A DNA stretch of 64,000 nucleotides from contig JBNGDO010000004.1 of NCBI GenBank assembly GCA_049975385.1, forward strand, positions 1 through 64,000, in the 5' to 3' direction. Source of the DNA: DSWT01 sp049975385 (GTDB taxonomy: Bacteria > Chloroflexota > Anaerolineae > B4-G1 > SLSP01). Shown piece after piece: positions 1 to 7,936 of the stretch (position 1 is the stretch's first letter; each line of letters starts with the position of its first letter). The position numbers were made by a program, and so were the translations under genes. The notes beneath the pieces were generated by a model that saw only the letters and a program-made list of their open reading frames with translations, was not told the DNA's origin and did no database searches.

Positions 1-339
1 GGCTTCCCAAACATCAAAGCAATGCTCAAGATGGAAAATGAGGGCCTGAAAACAGTCTGGTTAAGCACCAACACGTCATCCCGGCGGGTGGCACAACTGT
101 TCCGCGATCCCAAGGCGTGCCTCTACTTTGTGGATATGGAGGGCTGGATGGGTCTGATGCTGGTGGGTGAAATGGAGGTACTGCAAGACGCCGCGTCCCG
201 CCAGCGACTGTGGCGCGACGGTTTCGAGCGGTACTATCCCCAAGGCGTGGACGATCCCGACTACACCGTGCTGCGCTTCACGGCGCGATGGGGCAACTAC
301 TATCACGCGTTGGCAAACGTGACGTTTGCGATCGAATAG
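1..339 (+). CDS. Pyridoxamine 5'-phosphate oxidase-family protein, 5' end missing
   Basis: The reading frame is open from base 1, so the N-terminus lies outside the window; about 112 residues remain. The text EGLKTVWLSTNTSSRRVAQL followed by DPKACLYF and WGNYYHALANVTF is typical of the small split-barrel flavin-binding (PPOX / general stress protein 26-like) family. Such proteins bind FMN or a related cofactor, but the substrate cannot be told from sequence. It is the first gene of a co-oriented run of small detoxification-type enzymes. The next gene starts 46 bases downstream. Confidence 0.8.
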   Translation, partial: GFPNIKAMLKMENEGLKTVWLSTNTSSRRVAQLFRDPKACLYFVDMEGWMGLMLVGEMEVLQDAASRQRLWRDGFERYYPQGVDDPDYTVLRFTARWGNYYHALANVTFAIE

Positions 340-343
340 GTAT

Positions 344-366
344 ATTCGTGAAGATTCGCAGTTTTG
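344..366. repeat. Half copy of the CACGAATCTTCAC-type repeat (family A)
   Basis: The sequence ATTCGTGAAGATTCGCAG is a slightly altered right arm of the repeat seen complete at 7299-7367 and 34120-34178. As in those copies it ends a few bases before a ribosome binding site (aaggag at about 374) and start codon. Only one arm is present. Confidence 0.5.
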
Positions 367-385
367 CTTTCGAAAGGAGAGAAAA

Positions 386-784
386 ATGACTCAAGCAAAA
401 GCATCTATGATGGCCGTTTGTGGGCTGGACTGTGGCACATGCGACATCCGGTTAATCCCGCTGGATGAGCAGGCCGCGCAAAGGGCGATCGACTGGTACA
501 AACAGATGGGCTGGCTCAAAGAAGATGAGGGCATTGAACAGGTGCTCGAACGCAAAATGTACTGCGAGGGATGTCGCGGCAACCGCACGATCCATTGGTC
601 AGGTGACTGCCCGATGTTGCTGTGCTGCGTGGATGAGAAGCACCTAGAACACTGCGGGCAATGCGACAAATTGTTCACTTGTCAACACGTCGAGGCCTTT
701 GTCAGCCAAGATCCCGGTCGTCACGGCGAAGCAATCGAGCGGCTGAAGCAGATAGCACAACAAGTGGGACAAAACCAGGTCTGA
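386..784 (+). CDS. DUF3795 cysteine-rich protein
   Basis: This is a protein of 132 residues. The start at 386 was chosen over an upstream in-frame ATG (326) because it follows AAAGGAG and opens just before the conserved block MAVCGLDCGTCD. Further cysteine pairs follow (CEGCRG, DCPMLLCC, HCGQCDKLFTC), which is the DUF3795 pattern and suggests metal binding. Function is unknown. The C-terminal helix (GRHGEAIERLKQI) is also typical of the family. Confidence 0.8.
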   Translation: MTQAKASMMAVCGLDCGTCDIRLIPLDEQAAQRAIDWYKQMGWLKEDEGIEQVLERKMYCEGCRGNRTIHWSGDCPMLLCCVDEKHLEHCGQCDKLFTCQHVEAFVSQDPGRHGEAIERLKQIAQQVGQNQV

Positions 785-1054
785 AAACGATTTTCACGGC
801 ATCAGGAGGCGAATAAGGAGCTTCTGCCCGACCTCCTGGTTTCGCTGATTCCGCTACTTGGCGGGATCGTGCTGTCGTTCATAGACTTCACCTGGCTGCG
901 CCTCATCTTGATGGCGGTCCTGGCTGCGCTGGCGTCCGTCGGGACAGGAGCAATCCGCGGGAATCTGCTCTGCAAATATTGCGAACAAGCCCGGATCGGA
1001 TGTCCGGCCCTCGAACTCTTTGAACAGACTAACGAGGTAAACACCAATGCCTGA
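785..1054 (+). pseudogene. Remnant of a small membrane protein with a C-terminal CKYC motif
   Basis: The frame is open from 785 to 1054 but has no ATG. The first GTG (869) lies inside a hydrophobic stretch and has no ribosome binding site; an AAGGAG at 815-820 leads only to CTG. The translation has two hydrophobic segments and ends with LLCKYCEQARIGCPALELF, which looks like the C-terminus of a small two-helix membrane protein. I read it as a 5'-truncated remnant. A real gene using a non-canonical start cannot be excluded. Confidence 0.4.
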
Positions 1055-1850
1055 ACTTCCTGAAATCTACGTTATGGCCCGCGATATGCGGAAAGAACTG
1101 GTCGGGCGCACCTTCGGCGAGATCGAAGTGCTGCAACCCAAGTGTCTCAACGTGCCGGTGGATGAGTTCAAGGCCGCGATCAGCGAAACCGAAATCCGCG
1201 ACGTGACGCCGCGCGGCAAGTGGGTGCGCGTGCAACTGTCGGCCGGCTGGCTGCTGCTCTGCCTGGGGATGGGCGGCGAGATTTTGCTGACCGACCGCGA
1301 TCATCTGCCGGAAAAATATCGCCTGATTTTCGACCTGCGCGACGGGGCAAGTCTCGTGGTCAACTTCTGGTGGTTCGGCTTTTCGCACTACGCCCCCACC
1401 CTCGCCGACCACAAGATGACGGCCAAACTCGGCCCTGACATGCTCGACCTGAGTCTGGATGAGTTCCGCGCGCTGCTAGCCGGGCGCAGGGGCGCGATCA
1501 AGACGTTTCTGCTCAATCAAAAGCGCATCGCCGGCATCGGCAACGTCTACGTGCAGGACCCGTTATTCCTGGCGCGCATCCACCCGCAGCGGAAAATCGA
1601 CTCACTCAGCGATGCTGAAATCGTCGCGCTGTGGAAAGCCCTCCGCGAGACACTGCAGCAGAGCATCAATCAAGGGGGCAGCGCGTGGGAGCAGAACCTC
1701 TACGGTGAAAAGGGGCAATGGGACCAACGCTTTATGCACATTTTGCACCTTACGGACAACCAACCTTGCCCAGTGTGCGGAACACCCATCGAAAACATCA
1801 AGACCGGCAGCACCCGCACGCGCATTTGCCCGGTCTGCCAACCATTGTAA
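1047..1850 (+). CDS. Formamidopyrimidine-DNA glycosylase / endonuclease VIII family protein
   Basis: The protein has 267 residues. It begins MPELPE, so the catalytic N-terminal proline and the following glutamate of the Fpg/Nei family are present. A helix-two-turn-helix region contains NQKRIAGIGNVYVQDPLF, and the C-terminus holds a four-cysteine zinc finger (CPVC...CPVC). It should excise damaged bases and nick the strand by beta-elimination. The finger tip reads TRTRIC instead of the more usual GRGTYFC, so substrate range may differ from classical MutM. AACGAGG lies just upstream, and the gene overlaps the end of the preceding remnant by 8 bases. Confidence 0.88.
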   Translation: MPELPEIYVMARDMRKELVGRTFGEIEVLQPKCLNVPVDEFKAAISETEIRDVTPRGKWVRVQLSAGWLLLCLGMGGEILLTDRDHLPEKYRLIFDLRDGASLVVNFWWFGFSHYAPTLADHKMTAKLGPDMLDLSLDEFRALLAGRRGAIKTFLLNQKRIAGIGNVYVQDPLFLARIHPQRKIDSLSDAEIVALWKALRETLQQSINQGGSAWEQNLYGEKGQWDQRFMHILHLTDNQPCPVCGTPIENIKTGSTRTRICPVCQPL

Positions 1851-1851
1851 A

Positions 1852-2289
1852 TGTGTCTCAAGGTATGTCGGTGGAAGACTCGTTGACCGCGCGCACCTGA
1901 GCAACGTTCCGGTGATCTACGTGCAGCACTCGGCCGCCAGACATTTGGTGAAAGGCTCGGCGGAGTGGCAACTCCATTCACAGCTTCAACCCTTACGCAC
2001 CGACACGGTCGTTCACAAACAGCATGGGAACGCCTTCGAGGACACCCCGCTGGATGAAATCTTGCGGGCGCGCCACGTCACCACCGTGATCGTCACAGGC
2101 CTCGTCACACATGGATGCGTGAGGGCCACCTGTATAGGGGCACGGGAATTGGGATACAACGTGATCCTGGTCCAGGATGGACACAGCAGCTTCAGCAAAG
2201 ATGCCGCAAGACTGATTGAGGAATGGAATGAGAAACTGAGCGCCAAACAGGTCGAATTGAGATCGACTTCGGAAATAACCTTTAACTAA
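1852..2289 (+). pseudogene. Isochorismatase-family hydrolase, 5'-truncated
   Basis: From about 1870 the frame reads RLVDRAHLSNVPVIYVQHSA, later GNAFEDTPLDEIL, VTGLVTHGCVRATC and LVQDGHSSFSKDAARLI. These are the central and C-terminal parts of a cysteine hydrolase, with the catalytic cysteine in THGC. The first 30-40 residues, including the catalytic aspartate strand (DVQ), are missing. The frame continues upstream only as antisense-like text inside the fpg gene, and no start codon fits. It is best read as a gene fragment left by deletion immediately after the fpg-like gene. Confidence 0.7.
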
Positions 2290-2304
2290 CTTAAGGAGAA
2301 AACG

Positions 2305-3267
2305 ATGAAAAAGTTAGAGAATTGTCAATGGAAAGAAAGATGGGTCGCGCATTTGGGCTGCATCAAAGGCTGCCTGCAGTTCCTGGGGATCGACATCAGT
2401 GACGGCTGGTTATTTGGCGGGACCGGTCACGCTTTTGTGATCAATATGCACGAGGAGGTCTGTCCCAGCGGCCCGACGGCGTGGAAGACGGAAAAGCTCT
2501 TTGAATTGGGAAGGAATCTTGGCTACAAGTTTGACGGCGTCTTCGCGGTCAAGCAGCAGGAGAACTTCGCCGAAATGAAAAAACGTGCCTGGGAACACGC
2601 GCAGTATGCCATCGACCAGGGAATGCCTTGCTATGGCTGGGAGCTGGAGATTCCTGAGTTTTACGTGGTCTATGGCTATAATAAGGTAGGGTATTTCTTC
2701 TCCGGCCCCGGCTGTGACGAAGGCAAAGGCCCCAAGCCCTGGCAGGAACTAGGGGACACCGGCATCGGCGTCCTCGAGTTGTACAGCGTGTGGCCCGGAG
2801 AGGTTGCCGACGATGCAACCACGGTCAAGCAAGCCTTGACCTTTGCCTTGGAATTTGCCGTTACCCCCAACGAATGGTCGTTTGAGGGCTACAAGACCGG
2901 ATTGGCAGGTTACGATAACTGGATCAACGCCTTGCAAGCAGGAAAAGCCTCGGATATGGGCACGCGCTACAACACAGGCGTGTGGCTGGAATGTCGCAAG
3001 AACGCTGTCGGCTTCCTGGAAGAAGCCAAGGGGCGGCTTGCAGGTCGCGCCGACGCATTATTTGACCAAGCGTTAGCGCACTACAGCGTTGTTTCAGAGA
3101 GCCTGGGTAAAGTCGCGGAAATCTACCCTTGGTCCTTTGAAGCATCCGACGAGGACACGTTGCCGGTTGACGATCAAAGTCGCGCAACCGTCGCGGCACT
3201 TCAGGCTGCAAAGGAAGCCGAAGGGGCCGGATTGCAAGTATTAGAGAAAATCGTGGCGGCGCTCTGA
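2305..3267 (+). CDS. BtrH-N-like hypothetical protein
   Basis: This protein of 320 residues follows a strong AAGGAG. The N-terminus (GCIKGCLQFLGIDISDGWLFG, then GHAFVINMHEEVCPSGPTAW) resembles the BtrH N-terminal / C39-like fold known from butirosin biosynthesis, with a cysteine near residue 23 and a GHAF histidine near residue 42 as possible catalytic pair. The C-terminal half is helical and has no recognised domain. The substrate is unknown. It is probably co-transcribed with the DinB gene 45 bases downstream. Confidence 0.6.
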   Translation: MKKLENCQWKERWVAHLGCIKGCLQFLGIDISDGWLFGGTGHAFVINMHEEVCPSGPTAWKTEKLFELGRNLGYKFDGVFAVKQQENFAEMKKRAWEHAQYAIDQGMPCYGWELEIPEFYVVYGYNKVGYFFSGPGCDEGKGPKPWQELGDTGIGVLELYSVWPGEVADDATTVKQALTFALEFAVTPNEWSFEGYKTGLAGYDNWINALQAGKASDMGTRYNTGVWLECRKNAVGFLEEAKGRLAGRADALFDQALAHYSVVSESLGKVAEIYPWSFEASDEDTLPVDDQSRATVAALQAAKEAEGAGLQVLEKIVAAL

Positions 3268-3312
3268 CACTGCACACACCTTGACCTTGATCAATAAACA
3301 GGAGCATAGAAC

Positions 3313-3801
3313 ATGGAACCCATCATCGCTGAATTGAAGCACCAATATCACACCACACTATCGATGTATCAAGGCGTGGTCGAAGCCTGCACGGATGAAA
3401 TCTGGGAGAAGAAATTTGAAGGCGCATCCTTTTTGACCTTTTGGCGCGAAGCCTACCACACCCTCTTCTGGCTGCATAACTTCCTGGGCGACAAAGATAA
3501 AACCTTCGCCATGCAACCGTTTGGCGAGGACATTGATCCCCGGACATTCACGCCGCCTAACAACATGTGTGAGCGCGCGGCCGCCCTCGAATACGCGGCG
3601 CAAACCCAGGCTCGCATCGATGAAATTTTCGACGCAATGACACGCGATGAATTGACTGGACCCGACCATTATGATGAGAGTGATTTCCGAAACGTTTATC
3701 ATCGCCTGATGTACGGGCTATTTCATGGACAATATCACATTGGCCGGCTGGCGGCATATCTGGATCAAGAGGGCATTGAGAGAAGTTACTGGCAGGGATA
3801 A
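3313..3801 (+). CDS. DinB-family protein
   Basis: The protein has 162 residues and is predicted to form a four-helix bundle. Histidines that could bind the metal of the DinB/YfiT fold are visible in EAYHTLFWLHNFL and in GLFHGQYHIGRLAAYL, the latter being the hallmark C-terminal helix. Members are often thiol-dependent transferases or stress proteins; no specific substrate can be inferred. An AGGAG sits 7 bases before the ATG. Confidence 0.75.
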   Translation: MEPIIAELKHQYHTTLSMYQGVVEACTDEIWEKKFEGASFLTFWREAYHTLFWLHNFLGDKDKTFAMQPFGEDIDPRTFTPPNNMCERAAALEYAAQTQARIDEIFDAMTRDELTGPDHYDESDFRNVYHRLMYGLFHGQYHIGRLAAYLDQEGIERSYWQG

Positions 3802-3873
3802 GGAGGAATGGCACTTCGCCATCTATCTGGACGCCTGAACCTGTCACGAAAGGTTCACAATCGCCATATAGCT

Positions 3874-3926
3874 CTTGGACATCCTCTTGACTTTGGACCT
3901 TCGACTTTGAACTTTAGACTATAGAC
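3874..3926. repeat. GACTTTGAACTTT-type tandem repeat (family B)
   Basis: Near-tandem units of the form (t)tGACTTTGgAC / GACTTTGAACTTTAGAC occupy the gap before the next gene and end 1 base before its AAGGAG. A longer, two-armed copy of the same family lies at 28759-28845. Confidence 0.6.
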
Positions 3927-3941
3927 AAGGAGACTGTGACA

Positions 3942-4781
3942 ATGACAAACGATATGTTGACCTATTACACCCAACCCGGCCCAATGACCGATCCCGGCCC
4001 TTACTCACACCTGTTCGACGGCCTGCCCACCGACATTCCATCCCTGGTGAAGACCCTGCAAGGCGTGATGGTCCACATCTTCTGGGCAGAGCAGTACGGC
4101 CTCCAACTCACCGACGAGCGCAAGGCCGAAGTGAATCTACGCTACGTGGACAAGCAACTGGCGCGCATCCTAGAACTGGACGACGAGCCACTCACCGAGG
4201 CGCGTCCCAATGAACACAAACTCGTCGGCAACTGCCGCGACTTCTCCGTGATGCTAACCGCCATCCTGCGACACCAGGGCGTCCCGGCACGGGCGCGCTG
4301 CGGCTTCGGCACGTATTTCATTCCCAACCACTACGAGGATCACTGGGTGTGCGAGTATTGGAACGCAGCGCAATCCCGCTGGGTTCTGGTGGATGCGCAG
4401 CTCGACGTGCTGATGCAAGATGCCCTCAAGCTGGACTTCGATCCGCTGGACACGCCGCGTGACCGCTTCATCGTCGGCGGGGATGCGTGGCAGCTCTGCC
4501 GGAGCGGCCAGGCCAATCCCGACGACTTCGGCATCTTCGACATGCACGGCATCGAGTTCGTACGCGGCGACCTGCTGCGCGACTTCCTGGCGTTCAGCAA
4601 AGTCGAAATCCTGCCATGGGACGGCGGCTGGGGCTACATGGTCGAACTTGCACCGGAGCAAGTCGAATCCACCTACGCGCTGATGGACCGCGTCGCCGCG
4701 CTCACCCTGGCGGACGACTTCACCGCCATCCGCGCGCTGTACGAGGAAGACGCGGACTTCCATCCACCGGCGGAGTGGTAA
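3942..4781 (+). CDS. Transglutaminase-like superfamily protein
   Basis: I chose the ATG at 3942 (9 bases after AAGGAG) over the GTG at 3936, giving 279 residues. The core motifs of the transglutaminase-like fold are visible: KLVGNCRDFSVML with the cysteine, RARCGFGTYF, then EDHWVCEYWN with the histidine, followed by RWVLVDAQLD with the aspartate. This arrangement is found in cysteine peptidases and related hydrolases, often in Chloroflexota and Actinobacteria. The substrate is unknown. It is cytoplasmic, with no signal peptide. Confidence 0.8.
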   Translation: MTNDMLTYYTQPGPMTDPGPYSHLFDGLPTDIPSLVKTLQGVMVHIFWAEQYGLQLTDERKAEVNLRYVDKQLARILELDDEPLTEARPNEHKLVGNCRDFSVMLTAILRHQGVPARARCGFGTYFIPNHYEDHWVCEYWNAAQSRWVLVDAQLDVLMQDALKLDFDPLDTPRDRFIVGGDAWQLCRSGQANPDDFGIFDMHGIEFVRGDLLRDFLAFSKVEILPWDGGWGYMVELAPEQVESTYALMDRVAALTLADDFTAIRALYEEDADFHPPAEW

Positions 4782-4789
4782 CCCAACAA

Positions 4790-4821
4790 GACCTGTCAGG
4801 TTTCGGAAAACCTGACAGGTC
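4790..4821. repeat. Perfect 14-bp hairpin between genes
   Basis: The arm GACCTGTCAGGTTT (4790-4803) is repeated exactly as its reverse complement at 4808-4821 with a 4-base loop. No T-tract follows, so it is not a classical terminator. It resembles a REP-type element and lies 9 bases past a stop codon. Confidence 0.85.
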
Positions 4822-4843
4822 TCAACCGAGAAGGAGCATAACG

Positions 4844-5524
4844 ATGAAACACGAAATCGGTATCACGCAACCATCCTACCTGATCGAGGATTGGCCGGGT
4901 AAGTATGACGTATTCTCGTGGCTGGAATACGTCATCACCGTGCCCAATCCCATCTTCCTGGTGACCACGCGCAAGGCCAACGGCGCGGCGAACGCCAACC
5001 TGCACGCCTGGGGCTTTTTGGCGGGTGAAGGCGAACACTACTCGTCGCTGCTGGCGATGCTCAATGACACGCACACCTACGCCAACATCTTGCGCGAGGG
5101 CGAATGGTGTCTCAACTTCCCCTCGGTCGATCTGCATCCGCAGTGCTCCGAGACCATCGCCTGCAACGGACCGGACAACGACGAGATCGCCGACGCCGGT
5201 CTGACGGCCGAACCCGCGCAGACCGTGCAGGCGCCGCGCATCGCCGAGTGCGCCATCAACGTGGAGTGCAAGCTCGCCTGGCATCGCCCTCTGTATGAGG
5301 GCAGCCGATGGCACCTGTTCCTGGGGCACGTGCAGCACGTCGCAATGACCGAGGCCGCGATGGCTGTGACGCCGGAGCAGCGCATCGAAAATCTGAGGCT
5401 GATGTACAACGTGCGCGGCACCGTCAACCCGCTCAACGGCAACTTCTACGGGCCAAACACGCTAGGCCTGCTCAACAAAGTGCTCCGTGTCACGCCAGAC
5501 GTGCCGGGTGTCAACCAAACCTGA
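4844..5524 (+). CDS. Flavin reductase-like domain protein
   Basis: The start at 4844 follows AAGGAG; the longer upstream frame is a shadow of the preceding gene. The 226-residue protein has the FMN-binding split-barrel pattern PNPIFLVTTRKANGAANANL, then EGEWCLNFPS and a late LFLGHVQHVAM strand. Such proteins reduce FMN with NAD(P)H or bind flavin in flavoprotein redox systems. No oxygenase partner is adjacent. It sits in a co-directional array of small enzymes. Confidence 0.75.
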   Translation: MKHEIGITQPSYLIEDWPGKYDVFSWLEYVITVPNPIFLVTTRKANGAANANLHAWGFLAGEGEHYSSLLAMLNDTHTYANILREGEWCLNFPSVDLHPQCSETIACNGPDNDEIADAGLTAEPAQTVQAPRIAECAINVECKLAWHRPLYEGSRWHLFLGHVQHVAMTEAAMAVTPEQRIENLRLMYNVRGTVNPLNGNFYGPNTLGLLNKVLRVTPDVPGVNQT

Positions 5525-5547
5525 TCAATATCAAGGAAAGGAATACT

Positions 5548-6030
5548 ATGACAAGCAATACGGATTACCTCATTAGCCAGATGCGCGTGTTGACCATGCG
5601 CGAACAGACATTCTTCTACGTCGCCTGCCCACCGACACCAATGCCTGCGCTCGACGAAGAGCTTAGCCGCTTGATGCCATTGCTAGGGGCAGCGCAGGAA
5701 GAGACGCACATCACCGGTGACGCGCCGATCATCGTCCGTTACTTCCCTACCGGCGAAGCGGACCTCTACGTGATGGAGGCCGGCGTCCCGGTCAAACCCG
5801 GCACACAGCCTGCCGGTGAAGCGCAGGTGAAGACCCTGCCACCCTATCGCTGTGCGGCGCTCCTCTACTGGGGCAGCCTGGAACACATCGCGGAAGCCTA
5901 TGGCGCGCTGAACCAGGCCATCAAAGAAGCCGGGCTGGAGCAGACTGGCGAAGGCCAGGAATGGTACTACCATTTCGAGGGCGATGCTTCGCCGAACAAC
6001 CTCATCGGACTACACTTGGAAATCCGGTAA
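5548..6030 (+). CDS. GyrI-like / effector-binding domain protein
   Basis: The start follows AAGGAAAGG. The 160-residue protein carries the pattern of the GyrI-like small-molecule binding domain: an N-terminal strand (MREQTFFYVAC), a central GEADLYVMEAGVPV and the C-terminal YHFEGDASPNNLIGLHLEIR. No DNA-binding region is attached, so it is a stand-alone ligand-binding protein. A second, unrelated-looking member lies at 8553-9044. Confidence 0.65.
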   Translation: MTSNTDYLISQMRVLTMREQTFFYVACPPTPMPALDEELSRLMPLLGAAQEETHITGDAPIIVRYFPTGEADLYVMEAGVPVKPGTQPAGEAQVKTLPPYRCAALLYWGSLEHIAEAYGALNQAIKEAGLEQTGEGQEWYYHFEGDASPNNLIGLHLEIR

Positions 6031-6041
6031 CATCCTGAAAA

Positions 6042-6068
6042 CCCCAAAGGTCTCAGAGACCTTTGGGG
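6042..6068. repeat. Perfect 13-bp hairpin between genes
   Basis: The arms CCCCAAAGGTCTC and GAGACCTTTGGGG are separated by a single base. The element lies between the gyrI-like and ridA-like genes and lacks a T-tract. Together with 4790-4821 and 17457-17481 it forms a class of short-loop palindromes containing GACCT/AGGTC. Confidence 0.85.
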
Positions 6069-6098
6069 GCTCCGGTACACATTTTGGAGGAATAGAGT

Positions 6099-6467
6099 AT
6101 GTCAACGATCAAAAGAATCCCTACCCCCTTCAGTTATGCCTCGGCGGTCGTGGCCGGGGAGTACGTTTTCCTGGGACTGCATCGCGGTTTTGGGGAAACT
6201 TTCACGGAACAGCATGAGGACATATTCAAACATCTCGAAAAAACGCTGGCTGACCTCGGACTGACTCTCGCCCACCTGGTAAAGGTCAATGTCTGGCTCA
6301 AAAACATCAAAGATTTGCCCGAAATGGAGCGCCTGTTTAACAACCATTTTGCCAAAGACGAATTTCCAGCAAGGATGACGGCAACGACGGAATTCATCGA
6401 CGACGATTGCCTGCTTATGATTGATGGCATCGCCTACAAGGCCAACGCGGGAGGTCAGGATGATTGA
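6099..6467 (+). CDS. RidA (YjgF/YER057c/UK114) family protein
   Basis: This protein of 122 residues has the family landmarks YASAVVAGEYVFLG, LADLGLTLAHLVKVNVWL and FPARMTATTEF, where the arginine binds the imine substrate carboxylate. RidA enzymes deaminate reactive enamine/imine intermediates. TTTGGAGG precedes the start. The stop overlaps the start of the downstream Nei-like gene by 8 bases, so the two are probably translationally coupled. Confidence 0.85.
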   Translation: MSTIKRIPTPFSYASAVVAGEYVFLGLHRGFGETFTEQHEDIFKHLEKTLADLGLTLAHLVKVNVWLKNIKDLPEMERLFNNHFAKDEFPARMTATTEFIDDDCLLMIDGIAYKANAGGQDD

Positions 6468-7293
6468 GTTACCAGAAGCCATCGTCATTGCGCGGCAAAT
6501 GGATGCCACGCTCAAAGGCAAATGCATCGTTGCGGGCGACCGGGGCAACACCTCGCACAAGTTCGCCTTCTCCAACGGCACCTCCGAGGAATACGCCGCG
6601 ATATTCAAGGATCAGACAATCGGTCAAAGTACGGCGCACGGCATGTCCATTTTGACCGAGATCGGCGCGGATCACACGCTGGTACTCGGCTGCGGCGGCG
6701 AGCGCATCCTCTTCCACGAAAGTACGCAAACGCTACCCAAAAAATGCCAGCTTTTTCTCCACTTCGATGGCGACGCTTACCTGACCGTTACCGTCTCCGG
6801 CTGGGGTAATACACTTCTCCTGCCGCGCGCCGAGGCCGGCCAACACCAACACGTTCAGGAAGACCGTATCACGCCACTGGACGAGGCTTTCACCTGGGAC
6901 CACTTCCGCCAACTGTTCGAATCGCTAGCAGAGAACAGCAAAGCCAGCCTCAAGTACTTCATCATCAGCGAACCGGGCGTATGGGGCATCGGTAACGGGT
7001 GCTTGCAGGACATCCTCTTCCACGCAAGGCTCCACCCGAAGCGGCGCGCTGTCGAAACGTCGGAAGATGAACGACGCGCACTGTACACCAGCATCCGCGA
7101 GACGTTGCAGCGCATGGTCGATCAAGGTGGGCGTCACGATGAAGTTGATCTGTACGGGCAACCCGGCGGCTACCAACGCATCCTGTACAGCAAGACTGTG
7201 GGTGAACCCTGCCCCAACTGCGGCGCGCCCATCGAAAAAGCGGCCTACCTGGGCGGCAGCATCTACTTCTGCCCGGAGTGCCAGACCGACTGA
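6460..7293 (+). CDS. Nei/Fpg-like protein lacking the catalytic N-terminal proline
   Basis: This protein of 277 residues starts at 6460 inside the ridA end. The N-terminus is MIELPEA, so isoleucine stands where Fpg/Nei enzymes have the proline nucleophile, while the following glutamate is kept. The helix-two-turn-helix block (GVWGIGNGCLQDILFHARLHP) and the C-terminal zinc finger (CPNCGAPI...YFCPEC) are intact. It probably still binds DNA, but classical glycosylase/lyase chemistry is doubtful. Proteins annotated as endonuclease VIII with this MIELPEA start are known in other bacteria. Confidence 0.8.
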   Translation: MIELPEAIVIARQMDATLKGKCIVAGDRGNTSHKFAFSNGTSEEYAAIFKDQTIGQSTAHGMSILTEIGADHTLVLGCGGERILFHESTQTLPKKCQLFLHFDGDAYLTVTVSGWGNTLLLPRAEAGQHQHVQEDRITPLDEAFTWDHFRQLFESLAENSKASLKYFIISEPGVWGIGNGCLQDILFHARLHPKRRAVETSEDERRALYTSIRETLQRMVDQGGRHDEVDLYGQPGGYQRILYSKTVGEPCPNCGAPIEKAAYLGGSIYFCPECQTD

Positions 7294-7298
7294 ATCCT

Positions 7299-7367
7299 AA
7301 CCACGAATCTACACGAATTCACACTAATTTTCTTCCATTTGTGAAGATTAGTGAAGATTCGTGGTTT
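7299..7367. repeat. Foldback repeat, family A (ACCACGAATCTTCAC)
   Basis: The left arm AACCACGAATCTACACGAAT and the right arm GTGAAGATTCGTGGTT are imperfect reverse complements made of CACGAAT-type units. The element ends 8 bases before GAGGAGG and the start codon at 7388. Related copies are at 344, 31625, 34120 and 38051. Confidence 0.75.
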
Positions 7368-7387
7368 ATCTTCTGAGGAGGAATGTA

Positions 7388-7852
7388 ATGTACACTGTTC
7401 AAACCATCGAAGTCATTCTCAGCGTACCCTCCATCGAGGAGACGGGCGCCTGGTACGAAGGGCTGGGATGGCGCACGCATATGGACACCTTCGACAAAGA
7501 CGGGCGCTGCCTTTTCGGCAGCGTCACCCGCGATGTTGACAAAGACGTCGAGCAGGGAGAAAATCTGTCCACCGCGATCAACCTGAGTCGGTTTGCGGGA
7601 GACCCTGGCGACTATCACAATGACCACGCCAACTTCACAATCTTCATCGCTGTCGATGACGTGAACTCCGTCTATGCCACAGCCGTCGAAAACGGCATCT
7701 ACACCGGCCCCGCGCCGGAGACCCAATTGTGGGGCGGGAAAACGCTGTCCATCCAAGACCTCAACGGGTTCCATCTCACGTTTTACCAACAGGTGGAAAC
7801 CCCTACCCTGGCGGAAGTCAGGCAGCGCTTTGAAAAAGCGCAAACCAACTGA
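7388..7852 (+). CDS. VOC/glyoxalase-fold protein
   Basis: The start at 7388 was chosen because GAGGAGG lies just upstream. The 154-residue protein shows the paired beta-alpha-beta modules of the vicinal oxygen chelate superfamily: IEVILSVPSIEETGAWYEGLGW at the N-terminus and FIAVDDVNSVYATAVENG plus LSIQDLNGFHLTFYQ in the second half. Members include glyoxalases and bleomycin- or fosfomycin-resistance proteins. The metal ligands and substrate cannot be assigned. Confidence 0.8.
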   Translation: MYTVQTIEVILSVPSIEETGAWYEGLGWRTHMDTFDKDGRCLFGSVTRDVDKDVEQGENLSTAINLSRFAGDPGDYHNDHANFTIFIAVDDVNSVYATAVENGIYTGPAPETQLWGGKTLSIQDLNGFHLTFYQQVETPTLAEVRQRFEKAQTN

Positions 7853-7877
7853 GTTACCCAATCCAACTGCGATCACA

Positions 7878-7920
7878 GACTATCTGACTATTTGACTATC
7901 TGACTCTCTGACTAACGACT
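7878..7920. repeat. Tandem 10-mer (tatctGACTAT) repeat, family C
   Basis: About four near-perfect tandem units of GACTATCTGACTATTTG type fill the gap before the UDG-like gene. The last unit (gactaacgact) resembles the GACTAAC repeat in front of the HpcH aldolase gene at 49430. Confidence 0.7.
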
Positions 7921-7936
7921 TTTTTCGGGGGACTCT

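Noticed and set aside
1612..1851. Start of the isochorismatase-like gene at 1612
   Set aside because: That part is antisense-like text in the fpg coding region and has no similarity to the family's N-terminus.
4487..4843. N-terminal extension of the flavin reductase gene
   Set aside because: The text is an out-of-frame shadow of the transglutaminase-like gene, and a proper ribosome site lies before 4844.
4790..6068. Rho-independent terminators at 4790 and 6042
   Set aside because: The hairpins are strong but lack a T-tract and lie inside an apparent co-directional gene run.
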